Origin: JALYOC01 sp036675345
GTDB taxonomy: Bacteria; Myxococcota; Myxococcia; Myxococcales; Myxococcaceae
Length of the DNA stretch: 64,000 nt
Direction of reading: 5' to 3'
Assembly (NCBI GenBank): GCA_036675345.1
Contig: JAKFFE010000017.1
Location: 186,001-250,000 of the forward strand
Part shown: positions 55,588-63,785 of the stretch, one piece after another
Position numbering within the stretch: the stretch's first letter is position 1
How the letters are laid out: every line of letters begins with the position of its first letter
The notes under the pieces: generated by a model
What the model was told of the DNA's origin: nothing
Databases searched by the model: none
What the model saw: the letters and a program-made list of their open reading frames with translations, nothing else
Position numbers and translations under genes: made by a program

Positions 55588-56702
55588 GTGGCCGGGCCGA
55601 AGCGAAGTCCGAGGTTCCGGCGCTGGGCGCTCCGCCCTCGGAGGCGGGTCGGCCCACCGCGCCGGGCGCCCACCGGCCCACGGTCGATCTGAACGGATCG
55701 TTCGTCTCCCTGGCGCGCAAGCTTCCGCCGGGCGCGATCGTGATCATCGATCGCAAGGTGGCCCGGCTGCATCCCCAGGTGCTGGCGGCGATCCGCCCCC
55801 GGGCCGCGGTGGTGATCCCGCTGCCGGCCGGCGAGCCGACCAAGTCCACCCCGGTGCTGGAGAAGCTGGCGGCGCGGACGCTGACCGTGCCCCGGACCAC
55901 CACCGTGCTGGCGATTGGCGGAGGAACGATCGGAGATCTGGCCACCGTCTTTGCCCACCTGTTCAAGCGCGGGGTCCCGCTGATCCACGTCCCCTCCACC
56001 CTGCTGGCGGCGGTGGACAGCAGCCTGGGCGGCAAGGGTGCAGTGCACGCCGGGACCGGACGGGCCCTGGTGAAGAACGCGCTGGGCGTCTTCCACTACT
56101 GCCACCAGCGCTGGATCTGCCCGGAGCTGTTCGGGACCCTCTCCGCCCGTCAGCACCGGGAGGGCCTGGCCGAGGCCTACAAGATGGCGCTGACCCTGGA
56201 TGCGACCCGCTGGACCCGCTACGCGGCGCGGACCCCCGCGCTCAAGGCCCTGCTGGCGGACTCCCGGGAACTGAAGGACGCGGTCTGCGCCCAGGACCCC
56301 TACGAGCAGTCGGGCCTGCGCCGGGTGCTCAACTTCGGGCACACCTTCGGCCATGTGATCGAGACCGTGAGCGGCTTCCGGGTCAGCCACGGAGAGGCGG
56401 TGGGCCTGGGGATGCGCTGTGCGCTGGAGGTGGGGGTGGAGATGGGAATCACTCCGCTGCCGCTGGCCCGGTCTACCGAGGAGGCACTGACCACCCGGGC
56501 CGGGATCCTTCCCCGCTCCGCGCTGCGCCGGATCTTCTCCCGCACCTCCCCGGCCCAGGTGGCCCGGGTGCTGTCCGCGGACAAGAAGAACGCCGCCGCG
56601 GGTCAGCTGAAGATGGTGCTGCTGGAAGCCCCCGGGAGCACCACCGTGGCCGACGTGCCGCTGCCGGTGTGGCGGGCCCTGCTCCTCCGGTGGCGCGGAT
56701 GA
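55584..56702 (+). CDS. aroB: 3-Dehydroquinate synthase
   Basis: AroB makes 3-dehydroquinate from DAHP using NAD and zinc. The 372-residue protein has the NAD site VLAIGGGTIGDLATVFAH, VPSTLLAAVDSSLGGKGAVHA (PSTLLAxVDxxxGGK signature), the Zn ligands in REGLAEAYK and LNFGHTFGHVIE, and a final SADKKNAAAGQLKMVLL. The first 40 residues are a polar extension. ATG 55584 overlaps the aroC stop (ATGA). Confidence 0.96.
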   Translation: MSGRAEAKSEVPALGAPPSEAGRPTAPGAHRPTVDLNGSFVSLARKLPPGAIVIIDRKVARLHPQVLAAIRPRAAVVIPLPAGEPTKSTPVLEKLAARTLTVPRTTTVLAIGGGTIGDLATVFAHLFKRGVPLIHVPSTLLAAVDSSLGGKGAVHAGTGRALVKNALGVFHYCHQRWICPELFGTLSARQHREGLAEAYKMALTLDATRWTRYAARTPALKALLADSRELKDAVCAQDPYEQSGLRRVLNFGHTFGHVIETVSGFRVSHGEAVGLGMRCALEVGVEMGITPLPLARSTEEALTTRAGILPRSALRRIFSRTSPAQVARVLSADKKNAAAGQLKMVLLEAPGSTTVADVPLPVWRALLLRWRG

Positions 56703-57955
56703 GCAGCGCTTCCTCCCGGATCGCGCGGATCCGACCCGGCCCCCTGACCGACGCCGACCTCGAGCCTCCGCTCTCCAAGTCGGACGCGCAGCGGGCGCTG
56801 ATCCTGGCGGACATCACCGGCGCGGCGCTGGCGTTGCCCGCCGACGACGAGCTTCCCACCGACGTCCGGGTGCTCCGGGCAGGGCTGGCCACCCTCCGCG
56901 AGGCCAGCGGTCCGGTGGAGATCGACTGCGCCGACGGAGGAGCGCCGCTGCGCTTCCTGATCTCCCAGGCCGCGCTGCCGCCCTCCCGGACGGTCCGCTT
57001 CTCCGGCACTCCCCGGCTGGGAGAGCGGCCCCGCTCGGCGCTGCTGGGGTCGCTGGCCGCCGCGCTGGGCCCGCATGGCTTCTCCTTCCAGGATCACCTG
57101 CCGTGGCCGCTGGAACTTCAAGGCGCCCAGAGCACCGGGGTGGCCGGGTTCCAGGTCGATGCCTCGGAGAGCGGCCAGTTCGCCTCCAGTCTGCTGCTGG
57201 CCGCGGCCCGGCTCTCCGCCCGGGAGGACCGCCCCTGGACGTTGACCCTCACCGGTCCTTTGGCCAGCGGGGGCTATGTGGACCTGACGGTCGACTGGCT
57301 GCGGCGCGCCGGGTTCACCGTGGAGAGCGACGGGCGCAGTTGGAGTGTGCGCCGCCAGCAGGCGCCCTCCGGGTTCCAGGTTCCGGGAGACTGGTCCTCC
57401 CTGGGCTACCTGCTGGCCCTGGCCTGGAAGACCGGCGGTCGGGTGTTGCGGGTGGCGCTGGACTCGGTCCACCCGGACCGGGAGATGGTGGAGGTCCTGC
57501 GCCGCGCCGGGGCCCGGGTGGAGCCGGACGGCCCGGAGACGCTGCGGGTGCAAGGCCCTCTCCAGGGTCCGCTGACCGCGTCCGGGCGCCACTGTCCGGA
57601 CCTGCTCCCCACCATCGCCGCTCTGGCGGTAGGCGCCGGGGTCCCCGCCCTGCTCTCCGACGTCTCCTTCCTGCGCGCCAAGGAGAGCGACCGGGTCGCC
57701 GGAATCCAGCGACTGGTGGCCGCGGCCGGTGGCACCACCCAGCTGGAGGAGGACCGGTTGCGGGTGCTCCCGCCCTCGGTGGCGCCCAGGGAGATCTCCT
57801 TCGATCCCACCGGCGATCACCGCCTGGCCATGTCCGCGGCAGTGGTGGCCTGTCTGCTGGGCGCCGAGCTGTCCCTCTCCTCGCCGGACTGCGTCTCCAA
57901 GAGCTTCCCCGGCTTCTGGACGCAGCTTCGCCGGCTGGGCGTGTCCATCGACTGA
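56699..57955 (+). CDS. aroA: EPSP synthase, divergent
   Basis: AroA transfers enolpyruvyl to shikimate 3-phosphate. The 418-residue protein keeps PLSKSDAQRAL (K27), DGGAPLRFL in place of the usual N-A-G-T-A-M-R-P/F-L loop, SGQFASSLLLAAARL, FLRAKESDRVAG and FDPTGDHRLAMSAAVV. The Arg and Lys that bind phosphoenolpyruvate are present, but several loop residues differ from the standard class I and II enzymes. ATG 56699 overlaps aroB by 4 bases. It is last in the operon, converging on the DedA-like gene. No paralogue is seen here. Confidence 0.92.
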   Translation: MSSASSRIARIRPGPLTDADLEPPLSKSDAQRALILADITGAALALPADDELPTDVRVLRAGLATLREASGPVEIDCADGGAPLRFLISQAALPPSRTVRFSGTPRLGERPRSALLGSLAAALGPHGFSFQDHLPWPLELQGAQSTGVAGFQVDASESGQFASSLLLAAARLSAREDRPWTLTLTGPLASGGYVDLTVDWLRRAGFTVESDGRSWSVRRQQAPSGFQVPGDWSSLGYLLALAWKTGGRVLRVALDSVHPDREMVEVLRRAGARVEPDGPETLRVQGPLQGPLTASGRHCPDLLPTIAALAVGAGVPALLSDVSFLRAKESDRVAGIQRLVAAAGGTTQLEEDRLRVLPPSVAPREISFDPTGDHRLAMSAAVVACLLGAELSLSSPDCVSKSFPGFWTQLRRLGVSID

Positions 57956-58015
57956 CTTGAGCGGCACCCGCAGCGGGCTGGGAGCCTGCGCCCTCCCGGC
58001 CGAGGCCGCGCCCCC

Positions 58016-58747
58016 TCAGCTCCCCGAATCGGGAGGAGCCGCGGCCTTCAGCCCCGCCGCCCGCTTCACCCGCGCCGCCCACACCCGGGGGACGATCGCC
58101 AGCACCAGGATCACCGCTCCGGCAATTCCCCCCTGGATCAGCGCCCGTCGCTCCGCGCCCGCCACCCCGTCGGCGATGGCGGCGGCGAACCAGGTGTAGA
58201 TCAGGATGTAGGGCAGCGCGCCGATCCCGGTGCCGATCGCGAAGTCCCGGTAGCGCATCCCGGAGACCCCGGCGCTGGCGTTGACCAGCATCGAGGGCAG
58301 CGGGATGGCCCGGATGGCGATCATCGCCCGGATCCCATGCGCCTGCGCCCCGCTGTCCAGCTTGAGCAGCCCGTAGCGCTTGAGCAGCGAGGCCACCTGC
58401 TCCCGGCCCAGCTTCCGGGCCATCCAGAACTGCATCGAGGCGGAGGCGTTCATCAACAGCACGTTGACCACCGAGGCCAGCGCAAAGCCCCAGGTGGCGC
58501 CCGAGGCCAGGTGGAACACCAGCCCGGGGAAGAACACCGTGGTCAGCGACAGATAGAGGCCGGCGTAGGCGGGCAGCGCCCACCATTCGTCCCGGATCGA
58601 CCGTAATCCCGCAATCGCCGCCTGGGGGGAGGCCTGGTCCCGGACAGCCCACCGCAGGGCAAGCAGGCCCAGCACCAGCAGCAAAAGCACCAGGATCCGC
58701 ACGGTTCGGGCGGAGGGGAGGACGACGGGTCGGTGGCGCTGTTCCAA
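58016..58747 (-). CDS. DedA/TVP38-TMEM64 family membrane protein
   Basis: The 243-residue protein has about five or six helices and the SNARE-associated domain pattern: FPGLVFHLASGATWGFALAS, NASASMQFWMARKLGREQV, and RAIPLPSMLVNASAGVSGMRY with an amphipathic re-entrant segment. Members act as lipid scramblases or flippases, including undecaprenyl phosphate recycling, but specific substrate here is unknown. The start ATG 58747 follows basic residues (RHRPVVLPSARTVR). It is divergent from gltA with 74 bases between. Confidence 0.88.
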   Translation of the reverse strand: MEQRHRPVVLPSARTVRILVLLLLVLGLLALRWAVRDQASPQAAIAGLRSIRDEWWALPAYAGLYLSLTTVFFPGLVFHLASGATWGFALASVVNVLLMNASASMQFWMARKLGREQVASLLKRYGLLKLDSGAQAHGIRAMIAIRAIPLPSMLVNASAGVSGMRYRDFAIGTGIGALPYILIYTWFAAAIADGVAGAERRALIQGGIAGAVILVLAIVPRVWAARVKRAAGLKAAAPPDSGS

Positions 58748-58784
58748 GGCAGTGATTTCGCTGATTTGAGCGGGTTCTTTTTAG

Positions 58785-58813
58785 TTGAAAGCGGGCGCCG
58801 GCCCATGCAATTC
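58785..58813 (+). promoter_or_regulatory. Candidate promoter immediately before gltA (near-leaderless)
   Basis: TTGAAA (58785-58790), 17-base spacer, CAATTC (58808-58813). The start codon is 8 bases past the -10, so the transcript would start within about 2 bases of ATG 58822. No Shine-Dalgarno sequence precedes the ATG. Confidence 0.5.
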
Positions 58814-58821
58814 CGCCCTCT

Positions 58822-60114
58822 ATGGCGAAGGACACCCTTAGCGTCACCGACAACCGTACCGGCAAGACCTACGAACTCCCCATCCAGGATGGGTGCGTCC
58901 GCGCAATGGACTTCCGGAAGATCAAGACCGACGAGAAGGACTTCGGTCTGATGACCTACGATCCTGCCTTCTTGAACACGGCGAACTGCAAGAGTTCGAT
59001 CACGTTCATCGACGGTGACCAGGGCATCTTGGAGTACCGGGGCTACCCGATCGAGCAGCTGGCCGAGAAGTCGACCTTCCTCGAGGTGGCGTACCTGATC
59101 ATGAACGGCGAGCTCCCCACTCCGAAGCAGTCGGAGGAGTTCGTCTACACCATCACCCACCACACCTACGTCCACGAGAACATCAAGTCCTTCATGGAGG
59201 GGTTCCGCTACGACGCGCACCCGATGACCATGATGTGCGCCACGGTGGCGGCGCTCTCCGCGTTCTACCCGGAGGCCAAGGACATCAAGGACCCGGCCAA
59301 GCGCCGGATCCAGATGTTCCGGATGATCGCCAAGATGCCCACCATCGCCGCGTTCTCCTACCGGCACCTGATGGGTCTGCCCTACGTCTACCCGGACAAC
59401 GAGCTGAGCTACGTCGGCAACTTCCTGGCGATGCTGAAGAAGATCGGGACCAAGAAGTACACGGTCAACCCGATCCTGGAGAAGGCGCTGGACATCCTGT
59501 TCATCCTCCACGCCGACCACGAGCAGAACTGCAGCACCACCGCCACCCGGCTGGTGGGCTCCTCGGAAGTGGATCCCTTCTCGGCGGTCTCCGCCGGCGT
59601 CTCCGCCCTCTACGGCCCGCTGCATGGTGGCGCCAACGAGGCGGTGCTGCGGATGCTGCGGGAGATCGGCCACGTCTCCAAGGTCCCGGAGTTCATCCAG
59701 GCGGTGAAGTCGGGCTCGGGCGAGAAGAAGCTGATGGGCTTTGGTCACCGCGTCTACAAGAGCTACGACCCGCGCGCGAAGGTGATCAAGCGGGTGGCCG
59801 ACGAGGTGTTCGAGGTCACCGGCAAGAACCCGCTGCTGCACATCGCCCTGGAGCTGGAGCGGATCGCCCTGCAGGACGACTACTTCGTGTCCCGCAAGCT
59901 GTACCCCAACGTCGATTTCTACTCCGGCCTGATCTACGAGGCGATGGGCTTCCCGGTGGAGATGTTCCCGGTGCTCTTCGCCATCCCCCGCACGGTCGGC
60001 TGGCTGACCCAGTGGGAGGAGATGGTGAACGATCCGGAGCAGAAGATCGCCCGTCCCCGTCAGATCTACCAGGGCAGCACCCGGCGCGATTACAAGCCGG
60101 TCGCCGCCCGGTAG
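58822..60114 (+). CDS. gltA: Citrate synthase
   Basis: The 430-residue enzyme makes citrate from acetyl-CoA and oxaloacetate. It belongs to the longer type II family with an N-terminal beta domain (TLSVTDNRTGKTYELPIQDG). Active-site motifs are HADHEQNCSTTATRLVGSS, GPLHGGANEAVLRML with the catalytic His, and MGFGHRVYKSYDPRAKVIK; the catalytic Asp is in LYPNVDFYSGL. Length is typical for hexameric NADH-sensitive forms. The start codon lacks a ribosome site and lies next to a predicted promoter. It converges on the acyl-CoA ligase gene with a hairpin between. Confidence 0.98.
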   Translation: MAKDTLSVTDNRTGKTYELPIQDGCVRAMDFRKIKTDEKDFGLMTYDPAFLNTANCKSSITFIDGDQGILEYRGYPIEQLAEKSTFLEVAYLIMNGELPTPKQSEEFVYTITHHTYVHENIKSFMEGFRYDAHPMTMMCATVAALSAFYPEAKDIKDPAKRRIQMFRMIAKMPTIAAFSYRHLMGLPYVYPDNELSYVGNFLAMLKKIGTKKYTVNPILEKALDILFILHADHEQNCSTTATRLVGSSEVDPFSAVSAGVSALYGPLHGGANEAVLRMLREIGHVSKVPEFIQAVKSGSGEKKLMGFGHRVYKSYDPRAKVIKRVADEVFEVTGKNPLLHIALELERIALQDDYFVSRKLYPNVDFYSGLIYEAMGFPVEMFPVLFAIPRTVGWLTQWEEMVNDPEQKIARPRQIYQGSTRRDYKPVAAR

Positions 60115-60131
60115 TCGTTTCCGTTCCCGGC

Positions 60132-60159
60132 GGGCAGCGGGGAGTCTCCTCCGCTGCCC
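60132..60159. terminator. Hairpin between convergent gltA and the acyl-CoA ligase gene
   Basis: GGGCAGCGG at 60132-60140 pairs with CCGCTGCCC at 60151-60159 (9 bp), with further weak pairing in the loop. It is the only structure in the gap; T-tracts are lacking. Confidence 0.5.
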
Positions 60160-60172
60160 CCGGTCGTGATGC

Positions 60173-62002
60173 TCAGGCGGACTGGGCCTCGGTGATCGCG
60201 GTGGGCTCCACCGGCGTCCCGTACAGCCCGTCGATCTGGGCGCGGTACTTCTCCTCCACCACCTTGCGGCGGACCTTGAGGGTGGGCGTCAGCTCGCCTC
60301 CCTCCACCGTGAAGTCGTGCGGGAGCACCGCGAAGCGCTTGATGGTCTCGAACTTGGAGAGCCGAGCGTTGACCTCGGTACGGATCCGCTCGTCCAGGTA
60401 GGCCTGGAACTGGGGGGCGTTGGCCAGGTTGCGCAGGTCCTCCGGCCAGCCCTTCTCCTTGGCGAAGCCGGGGGCCTTCTCCGGATCCAGCGCCAGCAGC
60501 GCCACCAGGAAGTTCCGCTTGTCCCCCACCACCAGCGCGTTGCCCACCGGCGCGATCGCCTTGAGCAGCCCCTCGATGTGCCCCGGCGCGGTCTTCTTGC
60601 CTCCGGAGGTGACGATGATCTCCTTCTTGCGCCCGGTGATCCGCAGATAGCCCTCCGGGTCGAACTCCCCCACGTCGCCGGAGTGCAGCCAGCCATCGGA
60701 GATCAGCTCCGCGGTGGCCTGGGGCTCCTTGTAGTAGCCCAGGCAGACGTTCTCGCCCCGGACCAGGATCTCTCCGTCCTCGGCGATCCGGACCTCCACT
60801 CCGATCATCGGCCGCCCCAGCGAGCCCAGCCGGGTGCAGTCCAGCGAGTTGAGGGTGGTGGGCCCGGAGACCTCCGACTGGCCGTAGACCTCGCGGAGCA
60901 CGATGTCCACCGAGGCGAAGAAGTCCAACACGTCCCGGCCGATCGGCGCCGCGGAGGTGATGAACACCCGGGTGCGATCAAAGCCAATCCGCTCCTTCAT
61001 CGGCGCGAACACCAGCCGCTGCGCCAGCCGGTACTGGGCGTCCACCGTCCAGGGCACCCGCTCGTTGCCCAGGCTCAGCGAGGTACGCAAGGCGGCGGTG
61101 CGCCGCGCCCACTGCAGCAGCCTGGCCCGGCGGGGCGGCAGCTGCGCCATCCGCTCCTCGGCCCGTCCCTTGAACTTCTCCCACACCCGGGGGACCCCGA
61201 AGAACACCGTGGGCCGGACCTGCTTGAGGTTCTCCGGCATCTTCTCCACGCTCTGCGCGAAGTACACCTGCGCGCCCTGGACCAGCGGCAGGTGGATGGT
61301 GGCCAGCTGTTCGGCGATGTGGGAGAGCGGCAAATAGGAGAGGACGATCTCCTCCTCTCCCAGCTCCGCCGCCTGGGCCAGCTTCTGCGAGGTCCAGGTC
61401 AGGTTGCGGTGGCTGAGCATCACCCCCTTGGGATTCCCGGTGGTGCCGGAGGTGTAGATCAGGGTGGCCAGGTCGTCGGGCTGGGCGTCGTTGAGCGCGC
61501 TCCAGTAGGGGGCCTCGTCCTGGTGCCGGCCCCGCTCGATCAGCTGCGCGTAGGGAATCACCCCCTCCGGCAGCTCTCCGCCATCCACCTCCAGCAGGAT
61601 CAGGTGGCGTAGGTGCGGCAGCTGGGGGCGGACCTCCAGCACCCGCTGCAGCATCGCCCGGTTCTCCACCACCACCGCCTTGGCCTCGCTGTGCTGGAGC
61701 ACGAACTGGATCTGCTCCGGGCTGAGGGTGGCGTACAGCCCCACCGGGACTGCCCCCAGGGCGATGGCCGCCAGATCCGAGACCACCCACTCCTCGCGAT
61801 TGAAGCTGAAGATCCCCACCGCGTCGCCCTTGCCCAGGCCCAGCCCGTGGAACGCCAGCGCCAGCCGCTTCACCCGCTCGGCGTACTCTCGCCAGGAGAT
61901 CGGCAGGTAGTACCCCTCCCTCCTCGACCAGAGCGCCGAGCGGTCAGGATGCCGTGCTGCCTGATGGTTCAACGCGTGCAGGACCGTCTTGGGCAGTTCC
62001 AT
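60173..62002 (-). CDS. Long-chain acyl-CoA ligase (AMP-forming)
   Basis: The 609-residue protein has the adenylation P-loop IYTSGTTGNPKGVMLSHRN, YLPLSHIAEQL, the A5 motif REVYGQSEVSGP, GWLHSGDVGEFDPEGYL and GRKKEIIVTSGGKKTAPGHIE. The LSHIAEQ and long N-terminal linker put it with the FAA1/FadD15-type long-chain acyl-CoA synthetases rather than MenE. It activates fatty acids for degradation or lipid synthesis. ATG 62002 is chosen; TTG 62035 in frame is an alternative, neither with a good ribosome site. It is divergent from the acidic zinc-ribbon gene. Confidence 0.92.
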   Translation of the reverse strand: MELPKTVLHALNHQAARHPDRSALWSRREGYYLPISWREYAERVKRLALAFHGLGLGKGDAVGIFSFNREEWVVSDLAAIALGAVPVGLYATLSPEQIQFVLQHSEAKAVVVENRAMLQRVLEVRPQLPHLRHLILLEVDGGELPEGVIPYAQLIERGRHQDEAPYWSALNDAQPDDLATLIYTSGTTGNPKGVMLSHRNLTWTSQKLAQAAELGEEEIVLSYLPLSHIAEQLATIHLPLVQGAQVYFAQSVEKMPENLKQVRPTVFFGVPRVWEKFKGRAEERMAQLPPRRARLLQWARRTAALRTSLSLGNERVPWTVDAQYRLAQRLVFAPMKERIGFDRTRVFITSAAPIGRDVLDFFASVDIVLREVYGQSEVSGPTTLNSLDCTRLGSLGRPMIGVEVRIAEDGEILVRGENVCLGYYKEPQATAELISDGWLHSGDVGEFDPEGYLRITGRKKEIIVTSGGKKTAPGHIEGLLKAIAPVGNALVVGDKRNFLVALLALDPEKAPGFAKEKGWPEDLRNLANAPQFQAYLDERIRTEVNARLSKFETIKRFAVLPHDFTVEGGELTPTLKVRRKVVEEKYRAQIDGLYGTPVEPTAITEAQSA

Positions 62003-62040
62003 GGGAGGAAACGGTAGTCGTGCCTGCCCGCCCAAGTCGA

Positions 62041-62069
62041 TTGACAGGCCACTCGGGGCTGGTTAATTC
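62041..62069 (+). promoter_or_regulatory. Predicted sigma-70 promoter next to the acidic zinc-ribbon gene (near-leaderless)
   Basis: TTGACA (62041-62046), 17-base spacer, TAATTC (62064-62069). The start codon at 62080 is 11 bases past the -10, so the leader would be only about 3-5 bases and has no ribosome site. Confidence 0.6.
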
Positions 62070-62079
62070 GCGCCAGCCC

Positions 62080-62424
62080 ATGACCATCGACTTCATCTGC
62101 CAGAAGTGCGAGGGGAGCTTCGAGCTCGACGCCCAGGATCTGATCGACGGGACCGAGAAGCTTGTTTGCCCCCACTGTGACGCAAAGGCGCCCAGCGCCC
62201 TGGTGGAGGACTTCACCAACGCGCTCACCGAGATGCTGGCCCAGGCGGCCGCCCTCTCGAAGAAGTTCGCCGTGAACATGGCGATCGAGTCCGAGGAAGC
62301 CGACGACGAGGAGGAGCCGGAGGAGGACGAGGAGGAGGCCGCCGAGGACGACGAGTTGGACTTCGACGACGACGGCGATGAGGACGAAGACGAGGACGTC
62401 GAGGACGAGGACGAAGACAGGTAA
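62080..62424 (+). CDS. Small zinc-ribbon protein with extremely acidic tail
   Basis: The 114-residue product has an N-terminal two-knuckle zinc ribbon (CQKC and CPHC, about 7-35), a short helical middle (LVEDFTNALTEMLAQAAALS, about 43-62), and a C-terminal tail of about 40 residues made almost wholly of Asp and Glu. The tail resembles those of histone- or polymerase-binding proteins that mimic nucleic acid, but no family is recognised. The translated frame is not antisense to any other gene. A promoter with perfect -35 lies just upstream. Confidence 0.7.
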   Translation: MTIDFICQKCEGSFELDAQDLIDGTEKLVCPHCDAKAPSALVEDFTNALTEMLAQAAALSKKFAVNMAIESEEADDEEEPEEDEEEAAEDDELDFDDDGDEDEDEDVEDEDEDR

Positions 62425-62523
62425 CGTCCTGGCGTTGCTGGATCTTTCAGCCCGCCTGGTTGCACTCCGGCCAGCCTCGAAGCTGGCCGCCTCCCCCCCG
62501 GACGCCATCCCTAAGTTGAAAGG

Positions 62524-63258
62524 GTGGAAACGTCCTCCAAGTTGACCCTGTGGTTGGCGTCGCTGGTCGCGGCGCTGCTGGTCGGTTTCATCGCGCTGCT
62601 GCTGCCGAACCTCACCCTCGGCGCCAGCGCAGTGGCCGCGCAGCCCCGGGGCGTGCTCGCCGTCGGCACCGAGAAGCAGCTGCCCTGCGGCGAGGAGGGC
62701 GGCATCCCCTGCGACCGGCTGATGGAGATGGAGGTCCGGGACGTGGTCCCGCTGCACTCCGCGGCGACCCACGCGGTGGTGCTGGTGGCCAAGGAGACCG
62801 GGGCGGTGCTGCCGATCTTCGTGGATGAGAGCTCGGCGGTGGCGATCGCCCTGCGGCTGGCGCACCAGCAGTCCCCCCACCCGCTGGCCCAGGATCTGCT
62901 GGACCGGGTGGTGGAGAAGCTGGGGGGCAAGGTGACCGAGGTCCGGATCGACGACGTCCGCGAGGACGTCTTCCACGGACGGGTGTTCATCTCCCAGGGG
63001 AACAAGAAGCTGGAGCTGGACGCCCGGCCCTCGGACTCGATCGCCATGGCCCTGACCAAGGGCGTGAAGATCTTCGCCAGCCAGAAGGTGCTGACCCAGG
63101 CGGGGATCACCCGCCAGGAGATCGACCAGCTCCGGGAAGGCGCGCCCCCTGGAATGCCCGACGAGGAAGGCCCGGGGGTGGGCGGCTCCGGACCGCCCGG
63201 CGAAGACGACGGGATGCCGCTGATTCCCCCCGGGAAGGGCACCGAGATCCAGCTCTAG
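62524..63258 (+). CDS. Bifunctional nuclease family protein (DUF151) with membrane anchor
   Basis: The 244-residue protein has an N-terminal helix (about 8-38: LTLWLASLVAALLVGFIALL) that is a signal anchor, then the DUF151 domain (about 66-205) with VLPIFVDESSAVAIALRLAH, VRIDDVREDVFHGRVFI and the family-defining ARPSDSIAMALTKGVKIFAS. In Thermotoga and plants related proteins have RNase and DNase activity; the function in proteobacteria is open. The Pro/Gly-rich tail is probably disordered. The start is GTG 62524. It converges on the DUF4190 gene across a palindromic element. Confidence 0.88.
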   Translation: METSSKLTLWLASLVAALLVGFIALLLPNLTLGASAVAAQPRGVLAVGTEKQLPCGEEGGIPCDRLMEMEVRDVVPLHSAATHAVVLVAKETGAVLPIFVDESSAVAIALRLAHQQSPHPLAQDLLDRVVEKLGGKVTEVRIDDVREDVFHGRVFISQGNKKLELDARPSDSIAMALTKGVKIFASQKVLTQAGITRQEIDQLREGAPPGMPDEEGPGVGGSGPPGEDDGMPLIPPGKGTEIQL

Positions 63259-63271
63259 CGACCCGACGCGT

Positions 63272-63336
63272 CAATAAAGGGGACAGGCTACATATCGGCC
63301 GCGGTGGGTCGAAAATGTAGCCTGTCCCCTTTATTG
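63272..63336. repeat. GGGGACAG-type palindromic element, copy 2
   Basis: Perfect 22-base arms at 63272-63293 and 63315-63336 surround a 21-base loop. The arms contain AAAGGGGACAGGCTAC, the core shared with the element at 6056-6134. It lies between convergent genes and ends 2 bases before the stop codon of the DUF4190 gene, so it should terminate both transcripts. Confidence 0.85.
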
Positions 63337-63338
63337 GC

Positions 63339-63761
63339 TTACTGCGTTGAAGAGGCGGCGGCGGCGGCGATGATCGCCAGGAAGATCGCTCCCGCCACGC
63401 AGCTGAGCAGCAGGTTGGAATAGCCGGTGATCAGCCCGCCCAGGGCCAGGCCGTCCCCCTCCATCCGTCCTCCGGAGGCGCGGATCTCCTTGCGGGCCAT
63501 GTGCCCGGTGATGATCGCGGCCACCGCCCCCAGCAGTGGAATCAGCACCCAGGAGGCGATCCCCAGGCTGAGGCTGGCGATGGCCAGGTTGCTGGTCAGC
63601 CGCGGCTGCACCTGCTGCTGGATCGGCCCGCTCCCCGGCAGGGTGGACTGCAGCGGCGTTCCCCGGTGCAGCTGTCCGGTGGAGGGCGCCATCTGGGTGC
63701 CGCAGTTGGGGCACATCAACACCCCGGGGCCAATCGGGGTTCCACAGGTCGGGCAGTTCAT
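63339..63761 (-). CDS. Zinc-ribbon and DUF4190-type small membrane protein
   Basis: The 140-residue protein has a zinc ribbon (NCPTCGTPIGPGVLMCPNCG), a Gln/Pro linker, and two transmembrane helices with the DUF4190 pattern (SNLAIASLSLGIASWVLIPLLG and LALGGLITGYSNLLLS), plus the GHMARKEIRASGG cytoplasmic turn typical of the family. Its function is unknown; such proteins are common in actinobacteria and myxobacteria. The stop abuts the palindromic element. The 86 bases upstream contain a terminator for the next gene. Confidence 0.85.
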   Translation of the reverse strand: MNCPTCGTPIGPGVLMCPNCGTQMAPSTGQLHRGTPLQSTLPGSGPIQQQVQPRLTSNLAIASLSLGIASWVLIPLLGAVAAIITGHMARKEIRASGGRMEGDGLALGGLITGYSNLLLSCVAGAIFLAIIAAAAASSTQ

Positions 63762-63785
63762 GAAGGTCGCGTCTCCTGGCCAAGA

